From positions 1,178,001 through 1,242,000 of the forward strand of contig NZ_CP076022.1 in the NCBI RefSeq assembly GCF_018622995.1: DNA of 64,000 bases. Direction: 5' to 3'. Numbering within the stretch: the stretch's first letter is position 1; each line of letters opens with the position of its first letter. Position numbers and translations under genes: made by a program. Origin of the DNA: Arthrobacter jiangjiafuii. GTDB lineage: Bacteria > Actinomycetota > Actinomycetes > Actinomycetales > Micrococcaceae. Below are positions 53,947 through 62,777 of this stretch, piece by piece. A model generated the notes under the pieces. It did no database searches. It saw only the letters and a program-made list of their open reading frames with translations, and was not told the DNA's origin.

Positions 53947-54411
53947 TTGTCTTTTTTTTCCGGGCTTTTCCGAAACAAAGCCAAGATCGGCGTCCTGCTG
54001 ATCACTGTCCTGCTGGTCTTCTACATGGTGATCGTCGTCCAGCGCGGCTGGACGCTGCTGAGCGCCGATGAGCTCAGCGCCAAGGCCCTCGGCGCGGCGT
54101 ACCTGGTGCTGCCGATCGTGGGCGCGTGGGCACTGATCCGCGAACTGCAGTTCGGCAGCCGGACCGAAACGATGGCGCACATCCTCGCCGAGGAGGGCGG
54201 GCTGCCGGTGGATAACCTGCCGCGCACCCCGGCCGGGCGGATCATCCGCAAGGCCGCCGATGCCGAGTTCCCCCGCTACCAGGCCGAGGTCGAGGCCGAG
54301 CCGGAGTCCTGGCGTGCCTGGTTCCGGCTCTCCTGCGCATACGACGCCGCCGGTGACCGCAAGCGCGCCCGTTCGGCCATGCGCCAGGCGGGCAAGCTCT
54401 ACACGCCGTAG
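53947..54411 (+). CDS. Membrane protein with a C-terminal helical repeat-like segment, next to dapB
   Basis: The 154-residue protein starts at TTG 53947, with AAGGA five bases upstream. Two hydrophobic helices (IGVLLITVLLVFYMVIVV and ALGAAYLVLPIVGAWALIREL) are followed by a cytoplasmic part. It ends RAWFRLSCAYDAAGDRKRARSAMRQA, which looks like one TPR-type helix pair. Similar proteins follow dapB in related genera, function unknown. A run of eight T at 53952-53959 in codons 2-5 could promote slippage. Confidence 0.75.
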   Translation: MSFFSGLFRNKAKIGVLLITVLLVFYMVIVVQRGWTLLSADELSAKALGAAYLVLPIVGAWALIRELQFGSRTETMAHILAEEGGLPVDNLPRTPAGRIIRKAADAEFPRYQAEVEAEPESWRAWFRLSCAYDAAGDRKRARSAMRQAGKLYTP

Positions 54412-54451
54412 GGGCAGCCCGGTCCGGCAGGAAACCGTGTCTTCCGGACGG

Positions 54452-55618
54452 CTATTTCCCGGACAGCGAGCCGTGCCGCACCAGCTGGGAGGCCCCGTGC
54501 GTCACGATTTCCAGCGGCCCGCGTGAACCCAGCTTGTTGAAGGCGATGCCGATTCCGGCGGCCGCCGCGGCGGAAACCCAGAACAGCACCATCGGATCCG
54601 GCGGTACCGGCTGGGCATCGGTGACGGACATGGCCCAGACATGCAGGCTGTACAGGGTCAGCGTCATGGCGCCGGCTGCGGAAAGCGGCAGCAGCAGGTT
54701 CGGCCGTGCCCGGGTGAGCAACAAACAGACGCCGACGACGGCCGCTGCCGTCCCGGCGCTGTGCAGCAGGTCAAGCGGCGTGCCCGAATGCGGTCCGCTG
54801 ACGGCCAGCCACCACCAGGAGCCGGTCTGCTCCACCCCGGCCAGGTTGACCTCCATCATGCGGGCCAGGGGCCAGGTGCGGCCGGAGTCAGTGGCCAGCA
54901 GCGCATCGAGCCCGCCCTCTTCCAGCAGCAGGTAATAACTCAGGAACTTCGCGCCGGCGGCGGCAACAATCCCGGCAGCCACCAGGCCCACCTGGACCGG
55001 CAGTTCACCGAGCCGCAGCCGGCCGATCAGCAAGCCGATCAGCAGGTAGCTCAGCCACTGGACAACCGGATAGAAACCGGTGAAGAGGACATCGGCCAGC
55101 AGGGTCGCCGGCTCCAGGAAGGACTCCCACGTGATGTTCGCGTCCAGCGTTGATGGTGAGACGTTTTCGTAAAGCCAGGGCCGGACCAGATACGCCAGGA
55201 CGGGGGAGAGTGCCACCCAGGCGGCGGCCCACAAGGCAAGTTTGGGCGCCCGCATCCCGACGAAGGGCAGGGCCAGCAGGAACAGGATGCCGTAGTGGAA
55301 CAGGATGATGGCGATGGAGGTGTCCAGCCCTCCCAGAGTCAGTCCCACCAGGGAGATCATCAGCGCACGAACCGCAATGCCGCGGCGGTCCCCGGCCAGC
55401 GCACGTCCGGACCGGGGTTGGCTGCCGCCCGTGAGCAGCGCCAGGCCGATACCGGCCACCACGGCGAACAGGGCCGAGGCACGTCCGGAAAACACCAGGG
55501 CCGTCCAAGACGGGTCACCGGTCTGCTCGTTGTAGAGGGGGAAGATATGGGTGGCCATCATGCCCAGAAGCGCGATGCCCCGGGCCGCATCGATGCCCGT
55601 AAGCCGCCGTCCGATCAT
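54452..55618 (-). CDS. Multi-pass membrane protein of the DUF1624/DUF418 (HGSNAT-like acyltransferase) type
   Basis: The 388-residue protein begins RRLTGIDAARGIALLGMMATHIFPL, the N-terminal motif of heparan-alpha-glucosaminide acetyltransferase-like proteins, with the conserved Asp, Arg and membrane-embedded His. About ten hydrophobic helices follow, with RASALFAVVAGIGLALLTGG in the next helix and TLTLYSLHVWAMS near the end. It is probably a transmembrane acyltransferase acting on a cell-surface sugar or lipid, with substrate unknown. It lies on the minus strand between the dap genes, facing dapA. Confidence 0.82.
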   Translation of the reverse strand: MIGRRLTGIDAARGIALLGMMATHIFPLYNEQTGDPSWTALVFSGRASALFAVVAGIGLALLTGGSQPRSGRALAGDRRGIAVRALMISLVGLTLGGLDTSIAIILFHYGILFLLALPFVGMRAPKLALWAAAWVALSPVLAYLVRPWLYENVSPSTLDANITWESFLEPATLLADVLFTGFYPVVQWLSYLLIGLLIGRLRLGELPVQVGLVAAGIVAAAGAKFLSYYLLLEEGGLDALLATDSGRTWPLARMMEVNLAGVEQTGSWWWLAVSGPHSGTPLDLLHSAGTAAAVVGVCLLLTRARPNLLLPLSAAGAMTLTLYSLHVWAMSVTDAQPVPPDPMVLFWVSAAAAAGIGIAFNKLGSRGPLEIVTHGASQLVRHGSLSGK

Positions 55619-55700
55619 CCTTCGATCGTCTCACAGCGAAAGGCGGTCCCGCGCAGCCTCCGGCAGCGTCCCGCGTTGTCCCAAGGGCACCTGCAACGGG

Positions 55701-55706
55701 TAACGT
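55701..55706 (+). promoter_or_regulatory. -10 box and small palindrome before leaderless dapA
   Basis: TAACGT is seven bases before ATG 55714, inside the palindrome GGGTAA-CGTT-TTACCC (55698-55713) that abuts the start codon. It may be an operator, but this is uncertain. Confidence 0.4.
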
Positions 55707-55713
55707 TTTACCC

Positions 55714-56646
55714 ATGGCTGACTCTGATATTCGTGCACTTCCGTTTGGAACCCTCGTCACCGCCATGGTGACACCCTTCACCGAGGACGGTGCCGTGGAC
55801 TTCGATGCCACGGCGAGGCTCGCGAACAAGCTCGTTGAAGACGGCTGCGACGGCCTGGTGGTGTCCGGAACCACGGGAGAGACCTCCACTCTGGAGGACA
55901 GCGAAAAGGAAGACCTGTTCCGGGTTGTCGCCGAAACGGTCGGCGGCCGGGCCAAAGTTATTGCCGGAACGGGCACCAACCACACCTCCCACTCCGTGGA
56001 GATGGCCCGCCGGGCCCTGCGCGCCGGCGCCGACGCGCAGCTGGTTGTGACGCCCTATTACAACAAGCCCACCCAGGCCGGCGTCGTCGCCCACTTCGAG
56101 GCAGTGGCCGCCGCAACCGACCTGCCGATCATGGTCTACGACATTCCGGGCCGCGCCGGCATCGCCATATCCACCGACACCATGGTCCGGCTCGCGAACA
56201 TCCCCGCTGTCCTGGCGCTGAAGGACGCGAAGGCTGATTTCGCCGCCGTCACCCAGGTCCTGGCCAACACCAACCTGGATGTATACGCCGGCGACGACGG
56301 CCTGACCCTGCCGTGGATGGCCGCCGGAGCGGTCGGCGTGGTCAGCGTCAGCGCCCATGTGGCAACCCGCCAGTTCCGCGCCCTCGTGGATGCCGCAGCA
56401 GCGGGGGACTTCGCCACCGCGCGCCGGATCCACTTCGAGCTGGACCCCGTGGTCCGCGCCGTGATGACCCACATCCCGGGTGCCATGTCCGCCAAGGCGA
56501 TCCTGAAGATGCAGGGCGTGATCCCCAACGCCGGAGTCCGCCTGCCGCTGGTGGCACCGGACGCCGTCGAAATGGAGACCGTGCTGACCGATCTCGCCGA
56601 AGCCGGCTGGGACTTTTCCCGGCCCGTTTCGGCAGACAAGGCATAA
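55714..56646 (+). CDS. dapA: 4-hydroxy-tetrahydrodipicolinate synthase
   Basis: The 310-residue Schiff-base aldolase condenses pyruvate with aspartate semialdehyde. It has the TIM-barrel marks TAMVTPFTEDGAVDF, VVSGTTGETSTLEDSEK, VTPYYNKPTQAGVVAHF and YDIPGRAGI. The active-site lysine is Lys170 in LALKDAKADF. RNase J starts seven bases after the stop, so the two are probably co-transcribed. Confidence 0.96.
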   Translation: MADSDIRALPFGTLVTAMVTPFTEDGAVDFDATARLANKLVEDGCDGLVVSGTTGETSTLEDSEKEDLFRVVAETVGGRAKVIAGTGTNHTSHSVEMARRALRAGADAQLVVTPYYNKPTQAGVVAHFEAVAAATDLPIMVYDIPGRAGIAISTDTMVRLANIPAVLALKDAKADFAAVTQVLANTNLDVYAGDDGLTLPWMAAGAVGVVSVSAHVATRQFRALVDAAAAGDFATARRIHFELDPVVRAVMTHIPGAMSAKAILKMQGVIPNAGVRLPLVAPDAVEMETVLTDLAEAGWDFSRPVSADKA

Positions 56647-56652
56647 GGCACC

Positions 56653-58344
56653 ATGACAGTCACCGCCGCACCGGGGATCAGCGCCCCGCCGGCCCTGGAA
56701 GAGGGCACCCTGAGGATTGTCGCGCTCGGCGGCCTCGGCGAGATCGGGCGCAACATGGCGGTCTTCGAGATCGACGGCAAGCTGCTGATCGTAGACTGCG
56801 GCGTCCTCTTCCCCGAGGAGACCCAGCCCGGCGTCGACCTGATCCTGCCGGACTTCTCCTACATCGAAGACCGGCTCGACGACGTCGTCGGCGTGGTCCT
56901 CACGCACGGCCACGAAGACCATATCGGTGCGGTGCCCTACCTGCTGCGCCTGAAGGCCGACATCCCGCTGATCGGCTCGCAGCTCACCCTGGCACTGATC
57001 GAGGCCAAGCTGCAGGAGCACCGGATCAAGCCCTTCACCTTCACGGTGACCGAGGGGCAGGTGGAGTCCTTCGGGCCGTTCGAATGTGAATTTGTGGCCG
57101 TGAACCATTCCATTCCGGATGCCCTGGCTGTCTTTATCCGCACCGCGGCCGGAAACGTGCTGCACACCGGCGACTTCAAGATGGACCAGCTGCCCCTGGA
57201 CGGGCGGATCACCGACCTGCGCGCCTTCGCCCGGCTGGGGCAGGAAGGCGTGGACCTGTACATGGCGGACTCCACGAACGCCGATGTACCGGGATTCACC
57301 ACCGCCGAGCGCGAGATCGGGCCGGTCCTGGAGGCCCTCTTCGGGAAGGTGAAGAAGCGCATCATCGTGGCGTCCTTCTCCTCCCACATCCACCGCGTGC
57401 AGCAGGTGCTGGATGCCGCTGCCGTCCACAACCGCAAGGTCTGCTTCGTGGGCCGGTCCATGGTCCGCAACATGGCCATCGCCGAGAAGCTGGGCTACCT
57501 CAACGTGCCCGCCGGGATCCTGGTGGACCTGAAGAACGTCGACGACATGCCCGATGACCAGCTCGTGCTGATGTCCACCGGCTCCCAGGGCGAGCCGATG
57601 GCTGCACTGTCGCGCATGGCCAACGGCGACCACCGCATCCGGGTCGGCCAGGGAGATACCGTCATCCTGGCCTCGTCGCTGATCCCGGGCAACGAAAACG
57701 CCGTCTTCCGGGTCATCAACGGCCTGATGAAGCTCGGCGCCGACGTGGTGCACAAGGGCAACGCCAAGATCCACGTCTCCGGCCACGCCTCGGCGGGGGA
57801 GCTGCTCTACACCTACAACATCCTCAAACCCAAGAACGCCATGCCCGTGCATGGGGAGACCCGGCACCTGATCGCCAACGGCAAACTCGCCGAAGCCACC
57901 GGGGTGCCGGCGCAGAACGTCATCCTGGCCGACGACGGCACCGTGGTGGACCTGCGCGACGGCAAGGCCCGCGTGGTGGGAGCCGTGGAATGCGGCTTCG
58001 TCTATGTGGACGGCTCCAGCGTCGGCGAAATTACCGATACCGACCTGAAGGACCGCGTCATCCTCGGCGAGGAAGGGTTCATCTCCGTCATCACCGTAGT
58101 CAACCGCAGCACCGGGACCATCGTCTCCGGCCCGGAGGTCCACGCCCGCGGCTTTGCCGAGGACGACGCCGTGTTCGATGAGATCAAGCCCAAGATCAGC
58201 GCTGCCCTGCAGGAAGCCGTCACCTCCAACAAGGACCACACCACGCACCAGCTGCAGCAGGTGGTCCGCCGGGTCGTTGGAACCTGGGTCAACCGGCGCC
58301 TTCGCCGGCGCCCGATGATCGTTCCGGTGGTCCTGGAAGCTTAG
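56653..58344 (+). CDS. rnj: Ribonuclease J
   Basis: The 563-residue metallo-beta-lactamase/beta-CASP nuclease has endo- and 5'-3' exonuclease activity. The metal motif is VLTHGHEDHIGA, followed by NHSIPDALAVFI, HTGDFKMD and DSTNA. The beta-CASP part includes ASFSSHIHRVQQVLDAA and HVSGHASAGEL, and a C-terminal domain completes it. The dapA-rnj-ftsK order is conserved in actinobacteria. It is the only RNase J in the window and probably the main one. Confidence 0.96.
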   Translation: MTVTAAPGISAPPALEEGTLRIVALGGLGEIGRNMAVFEIDGKLLIVDCGVLFPEETQPGVDLILPDFSYIEDRLDDVVGVVLTHGHEDHIGAVPYLLRLKADIPLIGSQLTLALIEAKLQEHRIKPFTFTVTEGQVESFGPFECEFVAVNHSIPDALAVFIRTAAGNVLHTGDFKMDQLPLDGRITDLRAFARLGQEGVDLYMADSTNADVPGFTTAEREIGPVLEALFGKVKKRIIVASFSSHIHRVQQVLDAAAVHNRKVCFVGRSMVRNMAIAEKLGYLNVPAGILVDLKNVDDMPDDQLVLMSTGSQGEPMAALSRMANGDHRIRVGQGDTVILASSLIPGNENAVFRVINGLMKLGADVVHKGNAKIHVSGHASAGELLYTYNILKPKNAMPVHGETRHLIANGKLAEATGVPAQNVILADDGTVVDLRDGKARVVGAVECGFVYVDGSSVGEITDTDLKDRVILGEEGFISVITVVNRSTGTIVSGPEVHARGFAEDDAVFDEIKPKISAALQEAVTSNKDHTTHQLQQVVRRVVGTWVNRRLRRRPMIVPVVLEA

Positions 58345-58380
58345 GCTGCGGCCACTGCACCGTATGCACCCGGATGGGTG

Positions 58381-58429
58381 CGATAGGGCCGGACAGACGC
58401 GTAAATCCGCGGTTTGTCCGGCCCTATCG
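58381..58429. terminator. Perfect 15-base inverted repeat between RNase J and ftsK
   Basis: CGATAGGGCCGGACA (58381-58395) and TGTCCGGCCCTATCG (58415-58429) are exact complements with a 19-base loop. It probably ends the RNase J transcript, although no T-run follows. The end lies only two bases before the ftsK -10 box, so it may also affect ftsK. Confidence 0.65.
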
Positions 58430-58431
58430 GG

Positions 58432-58437
58432 TACCGT
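58432..58437 (+). promoter_or_regulatory. -10 box for leaderless ftsK
   Basis: TACCGT lies seven bases before ATG 58445 and just after the inverted repeat. Confidence 0.45.
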
Positions 58438-58444
58438 GGAGCCT

Positions 58445-61390
58445 ATGGCCACTCGTACTTCCCCTGCCGCACGCGGCGGTGCTTCCAGCCGTTCCGGCGG
58501 CAGCACCTCAGCAAAAACCTCCGGCAAGGCGCAGCCGCGAGGCAAAGCCACCAGCGGACGGGGCTCTGCCGCCGCCAAGGCGCAGGCCGACGCCGAACAG
58601 CTGCCGCTGCCGCTGCGCGCGGTCCAGGGAGCCTGGATGGGCATGGCCCGGCTGGCAGGTGCCGGCGTCCGCAAACTCGGCGCCGACGTCGTTCCCGACC
58701 GTGAGGTCCGCCGTGACGGCACCGGCTTCTTCCTGATCCTCACCGCCCTGGCCGTGGCAACCGTCGAATGGTGGGCCCTGCGCGGCCCCGTTGCGGATGT
58801 CATCCACGCCGGCGCGGCCGGCACCTTCGGCTGGATGGCCGTCGTCGTGCCCTTTATGCTCCTGACCGGCGCCGTGCGGCTGTTCCGCTATCCCGAACGG
58901 CACCAGGCCAACAGCCGCATCAGCATCGGCCTGGTCCTGATGCTGTTCTCCGGCTCCGGCATCACCCACATTGTCGGCGGATCCCCGGCGCTGTCCGACG
59001 GCTTCGACCGGCTGTGGGCTTCCGGCGGCATCGTCGGGTTCCTCGTGGCCGGGCCGCTGTCCGTGGCCCTGACCCGCTGGCCGGTGGCCATCCTGCTCGG
59101 CGTCCTGGTCTTCGTGAGCCTGCTGATCATCACCGCCACCCCGTTCCGGCACATTCCGCTGCGGCTGCGCGGCCTTTACGAACACCTGATGGGCCAGGAC
59201 CTTGCCCCGGACGATCCCGAGGCCCACGACCAGAGCTACCTCTACGAACGCGACCGGCGACCGGCCAAGGCGCCCAAGGAACCGAAAAAGAAGTCGCGGA
59301 TGTTCGGCCGAAGCGCCGCCGAGGAGGAGGAAACCGCCGAGGGCTTCGCCGGCGACGAGGCCTTTGCCCGGGCCCTCCTGGCTGACGAAGAGGAAGACAC
59401 GGCTGCGGCAGCAGCGGCAGCGGAACCGGCCGTTCCGCCGGGCGTACGCCGCCCCACCCGCTCCGAGCTGGCCACCCAGAAGATCCGCCGCGACCAGGGC
59501 CTGCCCGTTGACGGAGACTTCGACGGCGGGTTCGACGGCGCCGAGCCGCCCACCGAAGCCTTCGCCATGGTGCCTTCCGCAGCAGCGGCCCTGGGCACGC
59601 CTCCCGGCCTGCCCCCGGTTCCGGAGGTGCCCCCGGTTCCGGCCCGCACGGTCCGCAACCTGACCCCGGCCACCCCCATCCCGCAGCGCACCGAGCAGCT
59701 GCAGCTCTCCGGCGACGTGACCTACACCCTGCCGCCGTCGGAGTTCCTGCCCGCCGGACCGCCCGCCAAGGAGCGCTCCGAGGCCAACGACGCCGTCGTC
59801 GCCGCCCTGACCAACACCCTGGACCAGTTCAAGGTCGAAGCGCACGTCACCGGTTTCAGCCGCGGCCCGACGGTCACCCGGTACGAAATCGAGCTCTCCC
59901 CGGGCACCAAGGTGGAGCGGGTCACCGCCCTGTCCAAGAACATTTCCTACGCCGTGGCCTCCTCGGACGTGCGTATCCTGTCGCCGATTCCGGGCAAGAG
60001 CGCCATCGGCATCGAAATCCCGAACGCCGACAAGGAAGTTGTGGCCCTGGGCGACGTGCTGCGCTCCAACGCCGCCCGCAAGACCGAACATCCCATGGTG
60101 ATGGGGGTCGGCAAGGACGTGGAGGGCGGCTTCGTGGTTGCCAACCTCGCCAAGATGCCCCACCTTCTGGTCGCCGGTGCCACCGGTGCCGGTAAGTCCT
60201 CGTTCGTGAACTCGATGATCACCTCCATCCTGATGCGCTCCACTCCGGATGAAGTGCGCATGGTCATGGTGGACCCCAAGCGCGTGGAACTGACCGCCTA
60301 TGAAGGCGTTCCGCACCTGATCACGCCGATCATCACCAACCCGAAAAAGGCCGCCGAGGCGCTGCAGTGGGTGGTCCGCGAAATGGACACCCGCTACGAC
60401 GACCTGGCGAACTTCGGCTTCAAGCACATCGACGACTTCAACAAGGCCGTCAAGCTCGGCAAGGTCATTCCGCCGGCCGGCTCCAAGCGCGTGGTCCGCG
60501 CGTACCCGTACCTGCTGGTGATCGTGGATGAGCTCGCCGACCTGATGATGGTCGCCCCGCGGGATGTGGAAGACTCCATCGTCCGTATCACCCAGTTGGC
60601 CCGTGCCGCCGGCATCCACCTGGTGCTCGCCACCCAGCGCCCCTCGGTCGACGTCGTCACCGGCCTGATCAAGGCCAACGTGCCCTCCCGCATGGCGTTT
60701 GCGACGTCGTCGGTCACCGACTCCCGGGTGGTCCTGGACCAGCCGGGCGCCGAGAAGCTCTTGGGCCAGGGTGACGCCCTGTTCCTGCCGATGGGTGCCA
60801 ACAAGCCGATCCGCGTGCAGGGCGCGTGGGTCACGGAATCCGAAATCCACCGCGTGGTGGAGCACGTCAAGGGCCAGCTCGGTGCCGTCTACCGCGAGGA
60901 CGTCACGGTCACCGCGCCCAAGAAGCAGATCGAAGACGACATCGGAGACGACATGGACCTGCTGCTGCAGGCCACAGAGCTGGTGGTCACCACGCAGTTC
61001 GGCTCCACCTCCATGCTCCAGCGCAAGCTGCGGGTCGGCTTCGCCAAGGCGGGCCGGCTCATGGACCTGCTCGAGTCCCGCGGCGTCGTCGGCCCGTCCG
61101 AAGGCTCCAAGGCCCGCGACGTGCTGGTGAAGCCGGACGACCTGGCGGCCACCCTGGCCGCGATCAGCGGCGGCGACGGCGCCAACGGTGCCGGCGGACC
61201 GGGCACCGCCCAGACGGCCGCGCTGGCAGCCAATGCCAACGCGAACCATGGATTCGAACCCGAGCAGCCGGCGGGTCCGGTGGACCTGGTGGCCCAGGAC
61301 CTGGCCGGACGGGCTCAGGCCACGGAGTATTACGACGGCGACGACGAAGAAGGCGGATCCGAAGACGCCTGGAATCTGACCGGTCACTGA
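58445..61390 (+). CDS. ftsK: DNA translocase FtsK/SpoIIIE
   Basis: The 981-residue septal ATPase pumps DNA during chromosome segregation. A basic, Ala/Ser-rich start is followed by four membrane helices (about residues 97-245), and a long acidic and Pro/Ala linker. The motor begins near VVAALTNTLDQFKVEAHVTGFSRGPTVTRYE. Walker A is GATGAGKS (578-585) and Walker B is LLVIVDELADLMM. The gamma winged-helix domain that reads orientation sequences is TTQFGSTSMLQRKLRVGFAKAGRLMDLLE. I chose ATG 58445 since upstream residues overlap the hairpin. Confidence 0.96.
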   Translation: MATRTSPAARGGASSRSGGSTSAKTSGKAQPRGKATSGRGSAAAKAQADAEQLPLPLRAVQGAWMGMARLAGAGVRKLGADVVPDREVRRDGTGFFLILTALAVATVEWWALRGPVADVIHAGAAGTFGWMAVVVPFMLLTGAVRLFRYPERHQANSRISIGLVLMLFSGSGITHIVGGSPALSDGFDRLWASGGIVGFLVAGPLSVALTRWPVAILLGVLVFVSLLIITATPFRHIPLRLRGLYEHLMGQDLAPDDPEAHDQSYLYERDRRPAKAPKEPKKKSRMFGRSAAEEEETAEGFAGDEAFARALLADEEEDTAAAAAAAEPAVPPGVRRPTRSELATQKIRRDQGLPVDGDFDGGFDGAEPPTEAFAMVPSAAAALGTPPGLPPVPEVPPVPARTVRNLTPATPIPQRTEQLQLSGDVTYTLPPSEFLPAGPPAKERSEANDAVVAALTNTLDQFKVEAHVTGFSRGPTVTRYEIELSPGTKVERVTALSKNISYAVASSDVRILSPIPGKSAIGIEIPNADKEVVALGDVLRSNAARKTEHPMVMGVGKDVEGGFVVANLAKMPHLLVAGATGAGKSSFVNSMITSILMRSTPDEVRMVMVDPKRVELTAYEGVPHLITPIITNPKKAAEALQWVVREMDTRYDDLANFGFKHIDDFNKAVKLGKVIPPAGSKRVVRAYPYLLVIVDELADLMMVAPRDVEDSIVRITQLARAAGIHLVLATQRPSVDVVTGLIKANVPSRMAFATSSVTDSRVVLDQPGAEKLLGQGDALFLPMGANKPIRVQGAWVTESEIHRVVEHVKGQLGAVYREDVTVTAPKKQIEDDIGDDMDLLLQATELVVTTQFGSTSMLQRKLRVGFAKAGRLMDLLESRGVVGPSEGSKARDVLVKPDDLAATLAAISGGDGANGAGGPGTAQTAALAANANANHGFEPEQPAGPVDLVAQDLAGRAQATEYYDGDDEEGGSEDAWNLTGH

Positions 61391-61398
61391 ATCCCGGC

Positions 61399-61404
61399 TA
61401 GGCT
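61399..61404 (+). promoter_or_regulatory. -10 box for leaderless pgsA
   Basis: TAGGCT lies six bases before GTG 61411. It is identical in sequence and spacing to the boxes before yciI-like and modA. Confidence 0.5.
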
Positions 61405-61410
61405 GGAAAC

Positions 61411-62010
61411 GTGAGCAACTCTTCTACCGGGCAAGCCCCCACCCTGAACATCGCGAATGTGTTGACGGTCATCCGCATCCTCATGGTGCCGCTGTTCATC
61501 TGGCTGCTTGCGGCCGACGACGGCCGTGACGGATTGTTCCGCTGGCTGGCCGTGGCCACCTTCGCTGTGGCCATCTACACCGACAAACTCGACGGCGACC
61601 TGGCCCGCAGCCGCGGCCTGATCACCGATTTCGGCAAGATCGCCGACCCGATCGCCGACAAGCTGCTCATCGGTTCGGCCCTGGTCATGCTTTCGGTGTT
61701 GGGGGAGCTGTGGTGGTGGGTCACCCTCGTGATCCTGGTCCGCGAAGTGGGCATCACCGTGCTGCGATTCGTGGTGATCCGCTACGGCGTGATGGCGGCA
61801 TCGCGGGGCGGCAAACTCAAGACCGTGATCCAGACCCTGGCGATCTTCCTCTTCCTGCTGCCGCTGGCCGCTTGGCTGGGGGCCTGGGCCTGGTGGATCA
61901 GCGCCACGGTCATGGCCGCTGCAGTTGTTGTCACGGTAGTGACCGGGGCCGACTATGTGATCAAGGCAGTGCAGCTGCGCCGCAGGGCGCTGCAGAATCC
62001 GGGTCAGTGA
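61411..62010 (+). CDS. pgsA: CDP-diacylglycerol-glycerol-3-phosphate 3-phosphatidyltransferase
   Basis: The 199-residue membrane enzyme makes phosphatidylglycerol phosphate. The CDP-alcohol phosphotransferase motif is present in full: DKLDGDLARSRGLITDFGKI followed by ADPIADK. About five helices are seen, from NVLTVIRILMVPLFIWLLA to the last at about 150-175. Related CDP-alcohol enzymes exist, but the pgsA-cinA-clgR order supports this one. The stop overlaps the cinA start (GTGA). Confidence 0.93.
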   Translation: MSNSSTGQAPTLNIANVLTVIRILMVPLFIWLLAADDGRDGLFRWLAVATFAVAIYTDKLDGDLARSRGLITDFGKIADPIADKLLIGSALVMLSVLGELWWWVTLVILVREVGITVLRFVVIRYGVMAASRGGKLKTVIQTLAIFLFLLPLAAWLGAWAWWISATVMAAAVVVTVVTGADYVIKAVQLRRRALQNPGQ

Positions 62011-62528
62011 GTTCGGGACCGGTTGCCGGCGCCGATGCCGGCTCCGCTCCCGGGGCTGGTTCCGCGGCCGATGTGGTGCGGGCAGCCGTCACGGCAGGGC
62101 TGACCCTGGCCACCGCCGAATCCCTGACCGCGGGCATGCTGGCCGCTGAACTGGGGACGGTGCCCGGTGTTTCAGCGGTGCTGCAGGGCGGCGTGGTAGC
62201 GTATGCCAACTCTGTTAAGAAAAAAGTCCTGGGCGTCGACGGCGGATTGCTGGAGACGGCCGGATCTGTGGATGCCGGGGTGGCCAAACAGATGGCAGCC
62301 GGAGTTAGAAGGTTGCTGGCAGCCGATATCGGCATCTCCACGACCGGCGTTGCCGGGCCCCAGCCGCACGACGGCAAGCCTGTGGGCTGTGTCTTTATCG
62401 CGGTGGCGGGCCCGGAGCAGACAATGGTCAGGGAGTTTCTGTTTACCGGAGACAGGGCAGCCATCCGTCGCAGTGCCTGCGACGAAGCACTGTCAATGCT
62501 CGCCCGGGCCCTCGCGGATAGCGCGTAA
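62007..62528 (+). CDS. CinA C-terminal-type nicotinamide-nucleotide amidohydrolase (PncC)
   Basis: The 173-residue protein is a stand-alone CinA C-terminal domain: TLATAESLTAGMLAAELGTVPGVSAVLQGGVVAYANSVKKKVLGV, then ISTTGVAGPQPHDGKPVGCVFIAV. The catalytic serine is in AESLTAG. These proteins hydrolyse nicotinamide mononucleotide to nicotinate mononucleotide in pyridine nucleotide recycling. An Ala/Gly/Pro-rich start of about 22 residues precedes the domain. It is coupled to pgsA. Confidence 0.93.
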   Translation: MSSGPVAGADAGSAPGAGSAADVVRAAVTAGLTLATAESLTAGMLAAELGTVPGVSAVLQGGVVAYANSVKKKVLGVDGGLLETAGSVDAGVAKQMAAGVRRLLAADIGISTTGVAGPQPHDGKPVGCVFIAVAGPEQTMVREFLFTGDRAAIRRSACDEALSMLARALADSA

Positions 62529-62621
62529 CGGGGCCGGCGGACAGGACAGGAACCGACGGGGAACAAAACCCGGAGGAGCGCAGTTATTAGTATCAGGAAC
62601 CGCCAAGGTTTCCGGACTACG

Positions 62622-62738
62622 ATCTTAAGATATCTGCGGTGATGATAACCGCAGTCGGACCACATAGGGAGCAGGACGATACAGATGGTTAAGCAACCCG
62701 TATCCGTGAACGGCGTTATTCGCTGGCGGGATGTAGGG
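62622..62738. promoter_or_regulatory. clgR upstream region with palindromes and a ClgR-box-like site
   Basis: The 249-base gap before clgR contains the palindrome ATCTTAAGAT (62622-62631) and the inverted repeat CTGCGGT (62634-62640) with ACCGCAG (62648-62654). It also has TTCGCTGGCGGGA (about 62719-62731), resembling the half sites of known ClgR boxes. A possible -10 is TAGGGT (62733-62738). ClgR is autoregulated in other actinobacteria, so an operator is expected here. The assignment of any one site is tentative. Confidence 0.35.
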
Positions 62739-62777
62739 TTGGCGGAAGATGCACACCGGGAGCCAAAGGAGCGCAAG

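Noticed and set aside
55708-58824. Very long minus-strand open frame opposite dapA and RNase J, with similar ones at 58508-61387, 12000-14720 and 255-2237
   Set aside because: They lie antisense to clear genes with full motifs, start nowhere sensible and have no recognisable domains. Long antisense frames are expected at this GC content.
62685-62777. Longer N-terminus for ClgR from ATG 62685
   Set aside because: The 31 added residues are unlike ClgR homologues, and AAGGAG precedes the later ATG 62778 at the proper distance.
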